DNA of 64,000 bases from JANQPD01 sp963715655 (lineage in GTDB: Bacteria > Bacteroidota > Bacteroidia > Flavobacteriales > Schleiferiaceae). The stretch is from positions 620,001-684,000 of the forward strand of contig OY970262.1 in NCBI GenBank assembly GCA_963715655.1, in the 5' to 3' direction. This document shows positions 49,043-58,726 of this stretch, one piece after another (the stretch's first letter is position 1; each line of letters opens with the position of its first letter). The translations under genes were made by a program, and so were the position numbers. The notes beneath the pieces are model-generated. The model did no database searches and was not told where the DNA came from. It saw nothing but the letters and a program-made list of their open reading frames with translations.

Positions 49043-49750
49043 ATGAAAAAACTTTATATTCTAACTTTTTTATTAATGAGTTTTGTGCTGTACACTAGCG
49101 GCCAATCTTTATCTGTTACCTTCCAAGATACTTTGGTAGTGGGAGATTCTAAGAAAAATGCTGAATTAGTTGGTTATGCGCATTTGAAAAACAATAGTAC
49201 AAAGTCAATTGATGTAATTGTCAAGCGTATTGACAAGAATTATAATTCGCTTACCGATAGTAATGCTATTTGTTGGGCAGGAGGTTGTTATGTAACTTCG
49301 GTTTCACAGTCTCCTTTTGCGCTATCGCTTGCGGCAGGTGCTACCGTTACAGATTTTAGTGCGCACATTTACCCTGATGGAGATGGAATAGCTGTAAGGG
49401 GACCTATACGATACGTGTTTTTTGATCAAAATAATCCTGCAGATAGCGTGTCGTTTATAATTAAATATTCTGTAATACCTAATATAGGTTTAAATGAAAA
49501 ATCCCTACCTTCTGTTAATGTGTTTCCAAATCCTGCTAAAGATTATTTAAAAGTAGAATTGAAGAACGTAAAAAGTTCTAATGCCCAATTTGAACTCATA
49601 GATATGCTAGGTAACCGAGTGTTTTCTAAAAAACTAGAAGGTCAAAGTAGTTTTGAGTTAGATCTTTCTAACGTAGCACGCGGTATTTACTTTTATGCTT
49701 TAAAGCAGGATAATGTAACCATTGCTACTAAAAAATTGGTGGTTAGATAG
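49043..49750 (+). CDS. Small secreted protein with type A T9SS sorting domain
   Basis: 235 residues from ATG 49043 with a signal MKKLYILTFLLMSFVLYTSGQS. Residues about 25-155 form a beta-rich domain (SVTFQDTLVVGDSKKNAELVGYAHLKNNSTKSIDVIVKRID, a CWAGGC pair near 85, then SAHIYPDGDG). The last 75 residues are the type A CTD: VNVFPNPAKDYLKVELKN near 165, LIDMLGNRVFSKKL and GIYFYALKQDNVTIATKKLVV, a typical FPNP...KxxLVR signal. Exported across the outer membrane by T9SS. The function of the passenger is unknown. Divergent from the Omp28-like cargo gene. Confidence 0.87.
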   Translation: MKKLYILTFLLMSFVLYTSGQSLSVTFQDTLVVGDSKKNAELVGYAHLKNNSTKSIDVIVKRIDKNYNSLTDSNAICWAGGCYVTSVSQSPFALSLAAGATVTDFSAHIYPDGDGIAVRGPIRYVFFDQNNPADSVSFIIKYSVIPNIGLNEKSLPSVNVFPNPAKDYLKVELKNVKSSNAQFELIDMLGNRVFSKKLEGQSSFELDLSNVARGIYFYALKQDNVTIATKKLVVR

Positions 49751-49769
49751 CCGAAAACGATATTGAATG

Positions 49770-49803
49770 AAAAAGCCCAAGTGAAATACTTGGGCTTTTT
49801 TTT
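49770..49803 (+). terminator. Rho-independent terminator after the type A T9SS gene
   Basis: AAAAAGCCCAAGT (49770-49782) pairs perfectly with ACTTGGGCTTTTT (49788-49800); T run follows to 49803. Confidence 0.85.
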
Positions 49804-49823
49804 ATATACGTATATGAAAGTTC

Positions 49824-49831
49824 TATTTTTG
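49824..49831 (+). promoter_or_regulatory. -7 box upstream of ruvA-sprA
   Basis: TATTTTTG exactly matches TAnnTTTG, between the terminator and ruvA, 56 bp before ATG 49888. No -33 element is evident. It is the only good box before the ruvA-sprA run. Confidence 0.35.
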
Positions 49832-49887
49832 CCGTTCTTTTGTCTGCATGGCGAATTTAGCATACAAACCCTAGGCCCTAACGCTTA

Positions 49888-50466
49888 ATGATTCATCACC
49901 TAAACGGTACACTACAAGAGGTAAATCCCACTCAAGCCATTATTGAATGTAATGGGGTGGGTTATTTAGTAAGTATAAGCTTGCAAACCTACACGGCAAT
50001 TGCCAGTAAAAAACAGCTTAGTCTTTTTATTCTTCCCATATATAAGGAGGATAGTCAAACTTTGTTCGGCTTTTTTCAAAAAGACGAACGCGCCTTATTT
50101 GCACTTTTAATTTCTGTTTCTGGAGTGGGTGGAAATACTGCCCGCGTAATTTTAAGCAGCTTATCTAGCGATGAGCTAACCAACGCTATTGCCAGTGAAA
50201 ATGTAAAACTCTTGCAATCAGTAAAAGGTATTGGTGCAAAAACAGCCCAACGTATTATTATAGATTTAAAAGATAAAGTAAGCGGTATAGCCGTTTCTAA
50301 CAGCTCTATTGGCGGGCCCAATGCTAACGCAAATGAAGCTATTGCCGCATTAGAAGTGCTGGGTTATCAGCCGCGCCAAACAGAAAAGGTGATTTTAAAT
50401 CTGCTTAAAGATGATAACACCATGGCCGTAGAAACATTAATAAAAGCCGCACTCAAAAAGTTGTAG
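49888..50466 (+). CDS. ruvA: Holliday junction branch migration protein RuvA
   Basis: DNA-binding partner of RuvB; holds the Holliday junction as a tetramer. It has 192 residues: N-terminal OB fold (MIHHLNGTLQEVNPTQAIIECNGVGYLVSISLQTYTAI), two helix-hairpin-helix motifs (LLISVSGVGGNTARVILSSLSSDEL and LLQSVKGIGAKTAQRIIIDLKDKV) and the C-terminal RuvB-contact domain (NEAIAALEVLGYQPRQTEKVIL). The TAG stop is directly followed by the ATG of sprA with no gap, so the two are surely co-transcribed. Confidence 0.97.
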   Translation: MIHHLNGTLQEVNPTQAIIECNGVGYLVSISLQTYTAIASKKQLSLFILPIYKEDSQTLFGFFQKDERALFALLISVSGVGGNTARVILSSLSSDELTNAIASENVKLLQSVKGIGAKTAQRIIIDLKDKVSGIAVSNSSIGGPNANANEAIAALEVLGYQPRQTEKVILNLLKDDNTMAVETLIKAALKKL

Positions 50467-53400
50467 ATGAAGTTAAAGCACCTACGCATATTTGGCTTTT
50501 TGGCCTTCGCACTTGGTATTTTATCCTTATCCGGTTTTACCAGAACACGCCCCGTAAGAGTGCGCTTAACTGAAGCGGATGCACGCTTGGCTGTGTTAGA
50601 TACCGGTGATAAAGATTCGCTTATTTATCCATTTGATAAAGAAAGTGGAGGCTTATACCTAAAAGACCCTGATAATTATAAAGAAGAGGTAGAGTATGAT
50701 CCGGTTACGGATCAATACGTGGTAACGCAAAAAATTGGTAATTTAAATGCCAAGCCTCCCATGTTTATGACGCCTGAAGAGTATAAAACTTATGTAGAGC
50801 GCAAGCAAGCGGATGAATATTGGCGCACAAAAACATTGAGTGATGAAGCTGCTGCCGCAGAAGGTAGGGAGCCCGGAAGTTCCTTAATACCACAAATACA
50901 GGTTAATAGTCAACTTTTTGAGAAAATTTTTGGTAGCAATACCATTGATATTCGCCCACAAGGGTATGCCGAGTTACGCTTTGGCGGAAGATTACAATCC
51001 ATAGACAATCCTATAATCCCCGAAAGGAATAGAACGGTTTTTAGCCCCGATTTTCAGCAGCGTATTCAAATGAACGTTACTGGTAATATTGGTACTAAAC
51101 TAAAGGTTACCACTAATTATGATACCGAAGCTACCTTCAGTTTTGAAAACCAAATGAAGGTGGAATTTACGGGCGATGAGGATGATATTGTAAAAAAAGT
51201 AGAAGTTGGTAATGTTAGCCTTCCGCTTAATAGTAGTTTAATATCTGGCGCGCAAAGTTTGTTTGGTGTAAAAGGGCAGTTTCAATTTGGTAAACTTACC
51301 CTTACCGGTGTTTTGTCTGAGCAGCAAAGTCAGGCTAGTTCTGTAAATATTCAAGGTGGTGCTACTACTACCGACTTTGAAATTTGGGGTGATCAATATG
51401 AAGCCAATCGTCACTTTTTCTTATCACATTACTTTAGAGATAATTACGAAACGTTTTTAGAGGATATGCCTTTAATTACTTCTCCGGTGCAAATTACCAA
51501 AGTAGAAGTGTGGGTAACCAACACGCGCCAAGAAACAGAAAACACGCGTAACCTTGTTGCCTTTATGGATTTAGGAGAACGCGACACGGAGAATGCTTAC
51601 CGAAGCACCGTTAAAAACCGACCAGGGCCGGCTATTTTTACAAGATTTTTTAGAGATCAAGGTTTTCCGGATAACGAAAATAATGCCCTTGCGCCTGACG
51701 CTTTGGAGCAAAAATATGCCGGTGTACGTGATATTGGGCAGGTAAATAATGTGCTAAATCAAGCGGGTTTTGAAGAAGCAACCGAGTATCAAGAATTGGC
51801 TAATGCACGTTTACTGCGTCCGTCTGAATATACCTATAACCCTCAATTGGGTTACGTTTCTTTAAGTACTTCTCTTAATCAAGACGAAGTGTTGGCCGTG
51901 GCTTTTCAATTTACAGCCGGAGGAAAAACCTATCAAGTGGGTGAGTTTAGTAATGATGGTGTTACGCCCCCGCAAAACTTGGTGTTAAAAATGCTTAAAA
52001 GCACCATTTTAAATGTGCGTGTGCCTATGTGGGATTTGATGATGAAAAACATCTACTCACTAAATGCATATCAGGTAAACCGTGAGGATTTTCAGTTAGA
52101 AGTGCTATACCAAAATGATGAAACGGGTGCGCCCATTCCTTTTTATCCTGATGGAATTTTAAAAGATAACCGAGATAATGACCAACTTTTAATACGGGTA
52201 ACAGAATTAGATAGGCTTAACGTAAATAACGATGCGCAGCCGGATGGCTTTTTTGATTTTGTGCCGGGTGTAACTATTAATCCGCAAAACGGACGAATTA
52301 TATTTCCGGTTTTGGAGCCTTTTGGGAGCAACTTAGAAGGTAAGTTACCCATAGATGCACAAGATGAATATGTGTATCAAGAGTTGTATGACAGTACTCG
52401 CTTTAAAGCACAAAACGAAACACGTAAAAATAAATATTTAATGCGTGGGCAGTTCAAATCTGCATCGGGCAGTAGAATTCAATTAAACGCATTCAATATT
52501 CCGCAAGGTTCGGTAACGGTTACTGCCGGTGGCGCTACGCTTGTAGAAGGGCAAGATTATCGTGTAGATTACAATGCCGGTTCCATCCAAATTTTAAACG
52601 AAGGGTTATTAGAATCTGGCACACCTATAAAAGTTGATTTTGAGAATAATGCCCTCTTTAATACGCAAACCAGACTTTTTACAGGCTTAAATGCTGACTA
52701 TCGTGTAAACGACCATTTAAACTTGGGTGGAACTATGGTAAGGCTAACGGAAAGGCCACTTACGCAAAAAGTGAATATAGGCGAAGAGCCTATTGCCAAT
52801 ACTATTTTAGGTGTAAATGGTAATTATTCTGATGATGCTCCGTATTTAACCAGATTGGTAGATAAAATTCCGTTTATAGATACCAAAGCAAAATCTAACC
52901 TAACCGTTTCCGGAGAAGCAGCACGCTTAATTCCGGGTTCACCCAGCGGTATAGAAATTAATGGAGAAGAAACTACCTATTTAGATGATTTTGAAAGTAG
53001 CCAAACTACCATTGATATAAAAAACCCTGCACGTTGGGTGTTAGCTAGCGTTCCGGGTGGTCAGCCCAACCTTTTTCCAGAAGCTAGCAATAGCGATCGT
53101 ACATCCGGTTACAACCGTGGTAAGTTGGCTTGGTACAGTATTGATCCACTTTTTCATGCAGCGGAAGCGCGCACACCGGATAATATTCGAGATGAGCCGG
53201 AGCTGCAATCGGAAAATTATACGCGACAGGTGTTAATAGAAGAGGTTTTTGAAAATTTAGACCGTTCCAACGCTCAAGCGCCAAACATTGCAACGTTGGA
53301 TATGGCTTTTTATCCAGATGAAAGAGGCCCGTATAATTATGATGTTGAGCCAACTGCATTTTCTGCGGGTGTTGCTCAAACAGGAGAATTAAATGCACCC

Positions 53401-56400
53401 TCTTCTCGTTGGGGTGGTATTATGACTGATTTATCCAGCACCAATTTTGAAGAGCAAAATATCGAGTTTATTCAGTTTTGGATGTTAGACCCCAACCTAA
53501 ATGAACGTGCAGATGATAATGGTGATGTTGTAAATAGAGGCGCAGGTGGGTTTCTTTACTTTAACTTGGGTAGCGTTAGTGAAGATATTTTAAAAGATGG
53601 ACAACAAGCCATTGAAAATGCACGCCCAACCAACGGTTCGGTTCAAGAGCTAAATGAAACTCCATGGGGTTATGTAGGCAAGGTACGCCCTCCGGTTATT
53701 GCTTTTGATAATGATGCAACCACCCGTAATATTCAAGATATTGGATACGATATGTTGAATGATGCAGAAGAAGCAACGTACAATCAAGGTGGAGGACAAA
53801 CGTATTTACAGCGCTTAGAAAATGCGGTAGGTATTGGTTCGCCTGCGTATCAAAGAGCTGCTTCAGATCCTGCTGCTGACAACTTTCAATATTACCGAGG
53901 CACTGATTTAGATCAGGCTAATGCTGATATTGCGCAACGTTATAAGAACTGGAACAATCCGGAAGGGAACAGTATTCCGAATCAAATAGACGGTGTTACC
54001 GCCTTTGCTACCAACAACCCAGATATTGAAGATGTAAACCGCGACCAAACCCTTAGTAAAACTGAAAGTTACTATCAGTATAGAATTTCTTTAGATGCAC
54101 GTGATTTACAAGTAGAGGATATTGGTACAAATTACATAACGGACATTTTAGAAACTAAAAGTGAAACCCTACCCAACGATAAGGAAATTAATGCCCGTTG
54201 GATTCAATTTAAAATTCCAATTTTTAATCCTGATGATAAAGTGGGGCCTATTAATGATTTTAGATCCATTCGCTTTATCCGTTCTTTTATTAAAGGTGTA
54301 GAAGTGCCTATTATTTTAAGGTTTGCCACCTTAGAGTTTATTAGAGGAGAGTGGAGACGTTATCAATTTGACCTTGGCGAAACTAGCGATGGTTTAAACA
54401 TTGAGGAAGATGATAATACACTGTTTGAAGTAAATGCGGTAAACATTGAGCAAAACGGAAATAGAGAACCTATTCCGTATAAATTACCTCCAGGTATTCA
54501 GCGTGAAGTGCTGTTTGCCGCCACCGCCAACCGTCAGCAAAATGAGCAAGCACTTTCTTTAAGGGTTACTAATTTAGAAGATGGAGATGCACGCGCTGTT
54601 TTTAGAAATTTAGATTTTGATATGCGCTTGTATAAAGAACTAAAAATGTTTGTACATGCAGAAGATTTCTTAACCGATGCACGTGCCAGCAATTTAGCGC
54701 TGCAAGATGATGAGGTAAGTGTATTCCTGCGCATGGGTAGTGATTATAATTTAAACTACTACGAGTACGAATTACCCTTAAAAACCACGCAGTGGGAGGA
54801 AAGCGAACCAAGTGCAATTTGGCCGGCAGAAAATAGTATTGATTTAACCTTAGAGCAATTAAAGGAAGTAAAGCTAGAACGAAACTCGGTATATAGAGGA
54901 AGCGGTACTTCAACTTCTGAACGCTATACGGCACAAAAAGGTAGAGCCAAAATTTCGGTGGTAGGTTCTCCTAATTTAAGTAACGTGCGCACCATATTAA
55001 TAGGTGTAAGAAATCCGCGCAAGCAAAATGCAAACAGCCCCGACCCGGGACGCCCTGTAAATGCTGAAATTTGGGTAAATGAACTTAGGCTTACCGAATT
55101 TGACCAAGATGGTGGCTATGCAGCAAATGCCAGAGTAGCAGCGCAATTAGCTGATTTTGCTAACGTGAGTTTAAGCGGACGAATGAGCACCGTGGGTTTT
55201 GGTAGTTTAGATCAAAGTGTAACGGAGCGCCAGCAGGAGCAGGTATATGCTTACGATTTACAAACCAGCGTGAATTTAGATAAGTTTTTTCCGCAGGACT
55301 ACGGTTTGCGCATACCAATGTTTTTTAGCCGTGGTGAAGAATGGCGTACGCCTCGTTTTAACCCGTTAGATCCGGATATTGAGTTTGATAAATCGTTGGA
55401 GAATATTGAGGACGAAGCTGATAAAGAAGAACTTAAAAGAAACGTGCAGGATTACACTTCGCGTAAAGCGCTAAACTTTACCAATGTGCGTAAGGATAGA
55501 GTTACCAAACCGGGTGAGCAACCAAAAGCAGCCATGCCTTGGGATATAGAAAATTTTAGCGTAAGTTATTCCTTTAACCAATTGTATCGCAGTAATATAA
55601 GCACGGTAAGAAACGATAGAGTGGACCACACAGGAAGTTTAAATTACAGCTGGCAAACCAGACCAAAGCCGGTGGAGCCTTTTAAAAATGTAGGCTTTTT
55701 AAACAACCAATATTTAAAGTTAATTAAAGATTTTAATTTTTATTATTTGCCTAAAAACATTACGGTAATTGGTACTTTAAATAGATCGCTTACGGTAATG
55801 GAAATGCGTAATACCGCAAATTTTGACTTAGAATTACCGGAAACCTACAACCGTAATTTTAATTTTAATAGGCAATATACGTTGTTATATGATTTAACAA
55901 AATCACTTACCTTAGATTTTAACGCCCGTATGATGGCACGTATAGACGAGCTTTCTGATACAGGCCGCGTATTTACCAAAGAGGAACGAAACGCTGAAAT
56001 TTGGAGAAATATTCAGAATTTGGGGCGGCCAACCAATTATCACCAAACCACTAACATAAACTGGCAGGTACCCATAAATAAACTTCCGTTTTTAGATTTT
56101 ATAACGGTGCAAGCACGCTACCAAGCTGATTATGATTGGAACACAAACTCATTACTTGCGTTAGATGAAGACCCGAACGACCCGAAAAGTAAAAACTTTG
56201 GGAACACTATTCAGAACAACCGACAAATACAATTGAACAACAACTTCAATTTTATGGGGCTTTATAATAAAGTTCCTTATTTGAAAAAGGTAAATCAGGG
56301 CAACCGAAAACAAAGACCGGAAACTAGAGATAGAAGAAACGCACGCGGGCCGGGTAGAGATATATCTCCGGGTGATGATAAAGGGGAAGAGGAGGAGGAA

Positions 56401-57855
56401 GAGGAAGAAACTGCTTTTGATAAAATTTTGGCCGGTGCTGCACGTACGTTAATGATGGTAAAAAACGGTTCTGTTAACTACAGCAAAGGAGAGGGAACAA
56501 TTTTACCGGGTTTTATACCAACGCCTAATGTAGTGGGTATGGATAACAGCCGCACTTTTGCACCGGGGCCTGGCTTTGTGTTTGGAGACCAGCGTGATAT
56601 CAGAAGTATGGCGGTGGAAAATGGATGGCTTACTAAATCGGCATTATTGCCTACGCAATACACAAAAACCCTTACCGAATCTATTACCGCAAGGGCTTCT
56701 GTAGAGCCGCTAAGTAGCTTGCGCATTACACTTACAGCAAATTTAAACACCACCTCAAATCAACAGGAATTTTATAGGTTTGATACGTTGGCCAATAATG
56801 GTGTGGGCGATTTTGTGTCGCAAAACCCATTTGCTACCGAAACATTTAGCATGAGTTACTTGAGTATTCGTACCGCTTTTGATGGCCCTGTTAATGATCT
56901 TAGGCCATATTCATCAAGAGCGTATGATGAATTTTTAGGCAATCGATTTGCAGTTTCATCGGCTTTAAGCCAAATTTATGCTGATACTTCTACGCAAGTA
57001 GCATACTCGAGAGAAGTGGTTGGAGAAGGTGATTCAGCCGCCTACCGATTTTTTGGCTTAAACTCGCAAAGTGTAATGATACCAGCGTTTTTAGCCGCTT
57101 ATACCGGTCAAAATATTGAGGGCTATAATTTAGATTACAAACGCAATATTCCTTTACCAAACTGGAACATTACGTATGATGGTCTTTCAAAATTAAAGGC
57201 GGTAAAGAAATTGTTTTCAAGCGTTGTATTAACCCATAATTACCGAAGTACATACACTGTAAGCAATATTACCACTAACCTATTACGAGAGCAACAAAAA
57301 CAAGATAGGCCGGAGCGCGCACCGTTAGATAATGCAGGAAACTTGTTGCCGGAAAAGTTAATTGGTGCCATAGTTATTTCAGAACAATTTGCGCCTTTCA
57401 TCGGCTTCAATGTAAAGCTGAAAAACAGTATGACCATTCGTTTGGAATACAAGAAAGATAGAAACGTAACACTAAGTTTGGCAAATGCTCAGGTAACAGA
57501 AACTAAAGGTTTTGAGTGGGTAATTGGTACCGGATATATTATTAAAGATGTGCGTTTGCGCTTTGTCCGTTTGGGTAAGCAGCGTACAAATCCGGTTTCT
57601 AATTTAGAGTTAAAATTAGATTTAGGTATTCGCGATAATGTAACAGTGATAAGAAGAATTAATGAAAATACGGAAACGCCTACTGCCGGTCAGCGGGTAA
57701 TTAACGGTAAGTTTTCGGCTGATTATCAAATGAGCAAAAGGGTAAACACCAAATTGTTTTATGATTTAAACCTTAGCACCTTTAAAACCTCCAATGCCTA
57801 TCCAATTTCTACACATTTGTTTGGAATTAGTGTAAGATTAAACTTAGGAGCTTAG
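50467..57855 (+). CDS. sprA: T9SS outer-membrane translocon protein SprA
   Basis: The giant outer-membrane translocon of the type IX secretion system (called SprA in gliding flavobacteria, Sov in Porphyromonas). It has 2462 residues with an N-terminal hydrophobic signal (IFGFLAFALGILSLSGF). SprA_N-type regions are visible: IRPQGYAELRFGGRLQSIDNPIIPERNRTVFSPDFQQRIQMNVTGNIGTKL near residue 160 and a related block later. The segment QDYRVDYNAGSIQIL lies near residue 695 and NAEIWVNELRLTEFD near 1535. An acidic run (KGEEEEEEEETAFD, near 1975) interrupts the later barrel. C-terminus ends as a strand (FGISVRLNLGA). It begins right after the ruvA stop, an arrangement shared with many relatives. It would export the two to three T9SS cargo proteins encoded nearby. 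Confidence 0.96.
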   Translation: MKLKHLRIFGFLAFALGILSLSGFTRTRPVRVRLTEADARLAVLDTGDKDSLIYPFDKESGGLYLKDPDNYKEEVEYDPVTDQYVVTQKIGNLNAKPPMFMTPEEYKTYVERKQADEYWRTKTLSDEAAAAEGREPGSSLIPQIQVNSQLFEKIFGSNTIDIRPQGYAELRFGGRLQSIDNPIIPERNRTVFSPDFQQRIQMNVTGNIGTKLKVTTNYDTEATFSFENQMKVEFTGDEDDIVKKVEVGNVSLPLNSSLISGAQSLFGVKGQFQFGKLTLTGVLSEQQSQASSVNIQGGATTTDFEIWGDQYEANRHFFLSHYFRDNYETFLEDMPLITSPVQITKVEVWVTNTRQETENTRNLVAFMDLGERDTENAYRSTVKNRPGPAIFTRFFRDQGFPDNENNALAPDALEQKYAGVRDIGQVNNVLNQAGFEEATEYQELANARLLRPSEYTYNPQLGYVSLSTSLNQDEVLAVAFQFTAGGKTYQVGEFSNDGVTPPQNLVLKMLKSTILNVRVPMWDLMMKNIYSLNAYQVNREDFQLEVLYQNDETGAPIPFYPDGILKDNRDNDQLLIRVTELDRLNVNNDAQPDGFFDFVPGVTINPQNGRIIFPVLEPFGSNLEGKLPIDAQDEYVYQELYDSTRFKAQNETRKNKYLMRGQFKSASGSRIQLNAFNIPQGSVTVTAGGATLVEGQDYRVDYNAGSIQILNEGLLESGTPIKVDFENNALFNTQTRLFTGLNADYRVNDHLNLGGTMVRLTERPLTQKVNIGEEPIANTILGVNGNYSDDAPYLTRLVDKIPFIDTKAKSNLTVSGEAARLIPGSPSGIEINGEETTYLDDFESSQTTIDIKNPARWVLASVPGGQPNLFPEASNSDRTSGYNRGKLAWYSIDPLFHAAEARTPDNIRDEPELQSENYTRQVLIEEVFENLDRSNAQAPNIATLDMAFYPDERGPYNYDVEPTAFSAGVAQTGELNAPSSRWGGIMTDLSSTNFEEQNIEFIQFWMLDPNLNERADDNGDVVNRGAGGFLYFNLGSVSEDILKDGQQAIENARPTNGSVQELNETPWGYVGKVRPPVIAFDNDATTRNIQDIGYDMLNDAEEATYNQGGGQTYLQRLENAVGIGSPAYQRAASDPAADNFQYYRGTDLDQANADIAQRYKNWNNPEGNSIPNQIDGVTAFATNNPDIEDVNRDQTLSKTESYYQYRISLDARDLQVEDIGTNYITDILETKSETLPNDKEINARWIQFKIPIFNPDDKVGPINDFRSIRFIRSFIKGVEVPIILRFATLEFIRGEWRRYQFDLGETSDGLNIEEDDNTLFEVNAVNIEQNGNREPIPYKLPPGIQREVLFAATANRQQNEQALSLRVTNLEDGDARAVFRNLDFDMRLYKELKMFVHAEDFLTDARASNLALQDDEVSVFLRMGSDYNLNYYEYELPLKTTQWEESEPSAIWPAENSIDLTLEQLKEVKLERNSVYRGSGTSTSERYTAQKGRAKISVVGSPNLSNVRTILIGVRNPRKQNANSPDPGRPVNAEIWVNELRLTEFDQDGGYAANARVAAQLADFANVSLSGRMSTVGFGSLDQSVTERQQEQVYAYDLQTSVNLDKFFPQDYGLRIPMFFSRGEEWRTPRFNPLDPDIEFDKSLENIEDEADKEELKRNVQDYTSRKALNFTNVRKDRVTKPGEQPKAAMPWDIENFSVSYSFNQLYRSNISTVRNDRVDHTGSLNYSWQTRPKPVEPFKNVGFLNNQYLKLIKDFNFYYLPKNITVIGTLNRSLTVMEMRNTANFDLELPETYNRNFNFNRQYTLLYDLTKSLTLDFNARMMARIDELSDTGRVFTKEERNAEIWRNIQNLGRPTNYHQTTNINWQVPINKLPFLDFITVQARYQADYDWNTNSLLALDEDPNDPKSKNFGNTIQNNRQIQLNNNFNFMGLYNKVPYLKKVNQGNRKQRPETRDRRNARGPGRDISPGDDKGEEEEEEEETAFDKILAGAARTLMMVKNGSVNYSKGEGTILPGFIPTPNVVGMDNSRTFAPGPGFVFGDQRDIRSMAVENGWLTKSALLPTQYTKTLTESITARASVEPLSSLRITLTANLNTTSNQQEFYRFDTLANNGVGDFVSQNPFATETFSMSYLSIRTAFDGPVNDLRPYSSRAYDEFLGNRFAVSSALSQIYADTSTQVAYSREVVGEGDSAAYRFFGLNSQSVMIPAFLAAYTGQNIEGYNLDYKRNIPLPNWNITYDGLSKLKAVKKLFSSVVLTHNYRSTYTVSNITTNLLREQQKQDRPERAPLDNAGNLLPEKLIGAIVISEQFAPFIGFNVKLKNSMTIRLEYKKDRNVTLSLANAQVTETKGFEWVIGTGYIIKDVRLRFVRLGKQRTNPVSNLELKLDLGIRDNVTVIRRINENTETPTAGQRVINGKFSADYQMSKRVNTKLFYDLNLSTFKTSNAYPISTHLFGISVRLNLGA

Positions 57856-57874
57856 GCAGTTTGAATAATAAAAT

Positions 57875-57882
57875 TAAATTTG
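57875..57882 (+). promoter_or_regulatory. -7 box upstream of gcvH
   Basis: TAAATTTG exactly matches TAnnTTTG, 17 bp before ATG 57900. No -33 element at the right distance. Confidence 0.4.
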
Positions 57883-57898
57883 CCCAAAATTTAAGCAT

Positions 57899-58279
57899 AT
57901 GAAGTATCCGGCAGAATTAAAATATACCAAAGATCACGAGTGGATTAAAATTGAAGGCGACATTGCAACCGTAGGGGTTACTGATTTTGCACAAGGTGAG
58001 TTGGGAGACATTGTGTTTATAGAGGTTGACACCGTTGGTGAAACCTTAGAAGCAGAAGAAGTTTTTGGCTCTATTGAAGCGGTAAAAACCGTTTCTGATT
58101 TGTATATGCCCCTGGAAGGAGAGCTCTTAGAACTCAATGAAAAAATTGAGGAATCTCCAGAGTTGGTAAATACTGATCCTTACGGTGAAGGCTGGATGGT
58201 GAAAATTAAAATTGCTGAAGGCAGTGATTTAAGTCACTTGCTAGATGCTGACGCCTACAAAGAGCTAATTGGAGCATAG
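57899..58279 (+). CDS. gcvH: Glycine cleavage system H protein
   Basis: Lipoyl carrier that shuttles the aminomethyl group between P, T and L proteins of the glycine cleavage system. It has 126 residues, normal size, beginning MKYPAELKYTKDHEWIKIEG. The lipoyl lysine is in FGSIEAVKTVSDLYMP near residue 63, with GEGWMVKIK near the end. The other gcv genes are not in this window. The next gene (VanZ-like) overlaps its last 11 bases. Confidence 0.96.
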   Translation: MKYPAELKYTKDHEWIKIEGDIATVGVTDFAQGELGDIVFIEVDTVGETLEAEEVFGSIEAVKTVSDLYMPLEGELLELNEKIEESPELVNTDPYGEGWMVKIKIAEGSDLSHLLDADAYKELIGA

Positions 58280-58673
58280 CCTCAAAAATAGAATTATACC
58301 TTTTACCCCGGCCATTGGTTGGGGTATTTTGGTTATATACCTAAGCCTTACGCCTGGCGATGAACTGCCAAAAGCTTTGGTGGCGCTCAATGATAAAATT
58401 CTGCACGGCTTTATTTATTTCTTCTCTGCGTTTTTAATTTACTTAGCTTTTATAAAATACCGTTTTCAAAATGTGCTTACGCGTAAGCAAATGGTTATAA
58501 TTTTAATTATTTGTGTGGTGTTTGGTGGCCTAATAGAATTGGCGCAAGCCTATTTGGTAACCAACCGCAAAGGAGATTGGTATGACTTTGCAGCAAATAC
58601 CTGTGGAGCTATTTTAAGCATCGTTTTAATGAGGCTTACGCATCGCTTTATGAAAAGCAGAATTGAGGCATGA
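58269..58673 (+). CDS. VanZ-family membrane protein
   Basis: 134-residue membrane protein starting at TTG 58269, inside the end of gcvH (11-nt overlap). It has about four membrane segments (GWGILVIYLSLTPG, GFIYFFSAFLIYLAF, VIILIICVVFGGLIELAQAY, TCGAILSIVLMR) and the VanZ family pattern: LNDKILHGFIYFFSAF near residue 40 with the conserved Lys-x2-His, and GGLIELAQ-x-x-...-GDWYDFAANTCGA near 95. Function unknown; the family name comes from teicoplanin resistance but most members have no such role. Linked to gcvH by coupling. Confidence 0.87.
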   Translation: MEHSLKNRIIPFTPAIGWGILVIYLSLTPGDELPKALVALNDKILHGFIYFFSAFLIYLAFIKYRFQNVLTRKQMVIILIICVVFGGLIELAQAYLVTNRKGDWYDFAANTCGAILSIVLMRLTHRFMKSRIEA

Positions 58674-58726
58674 TTTTTTCTTAATGCAACAAAGTTTATT
58701 GCATTATTCATCTAAAAATCAGTATC

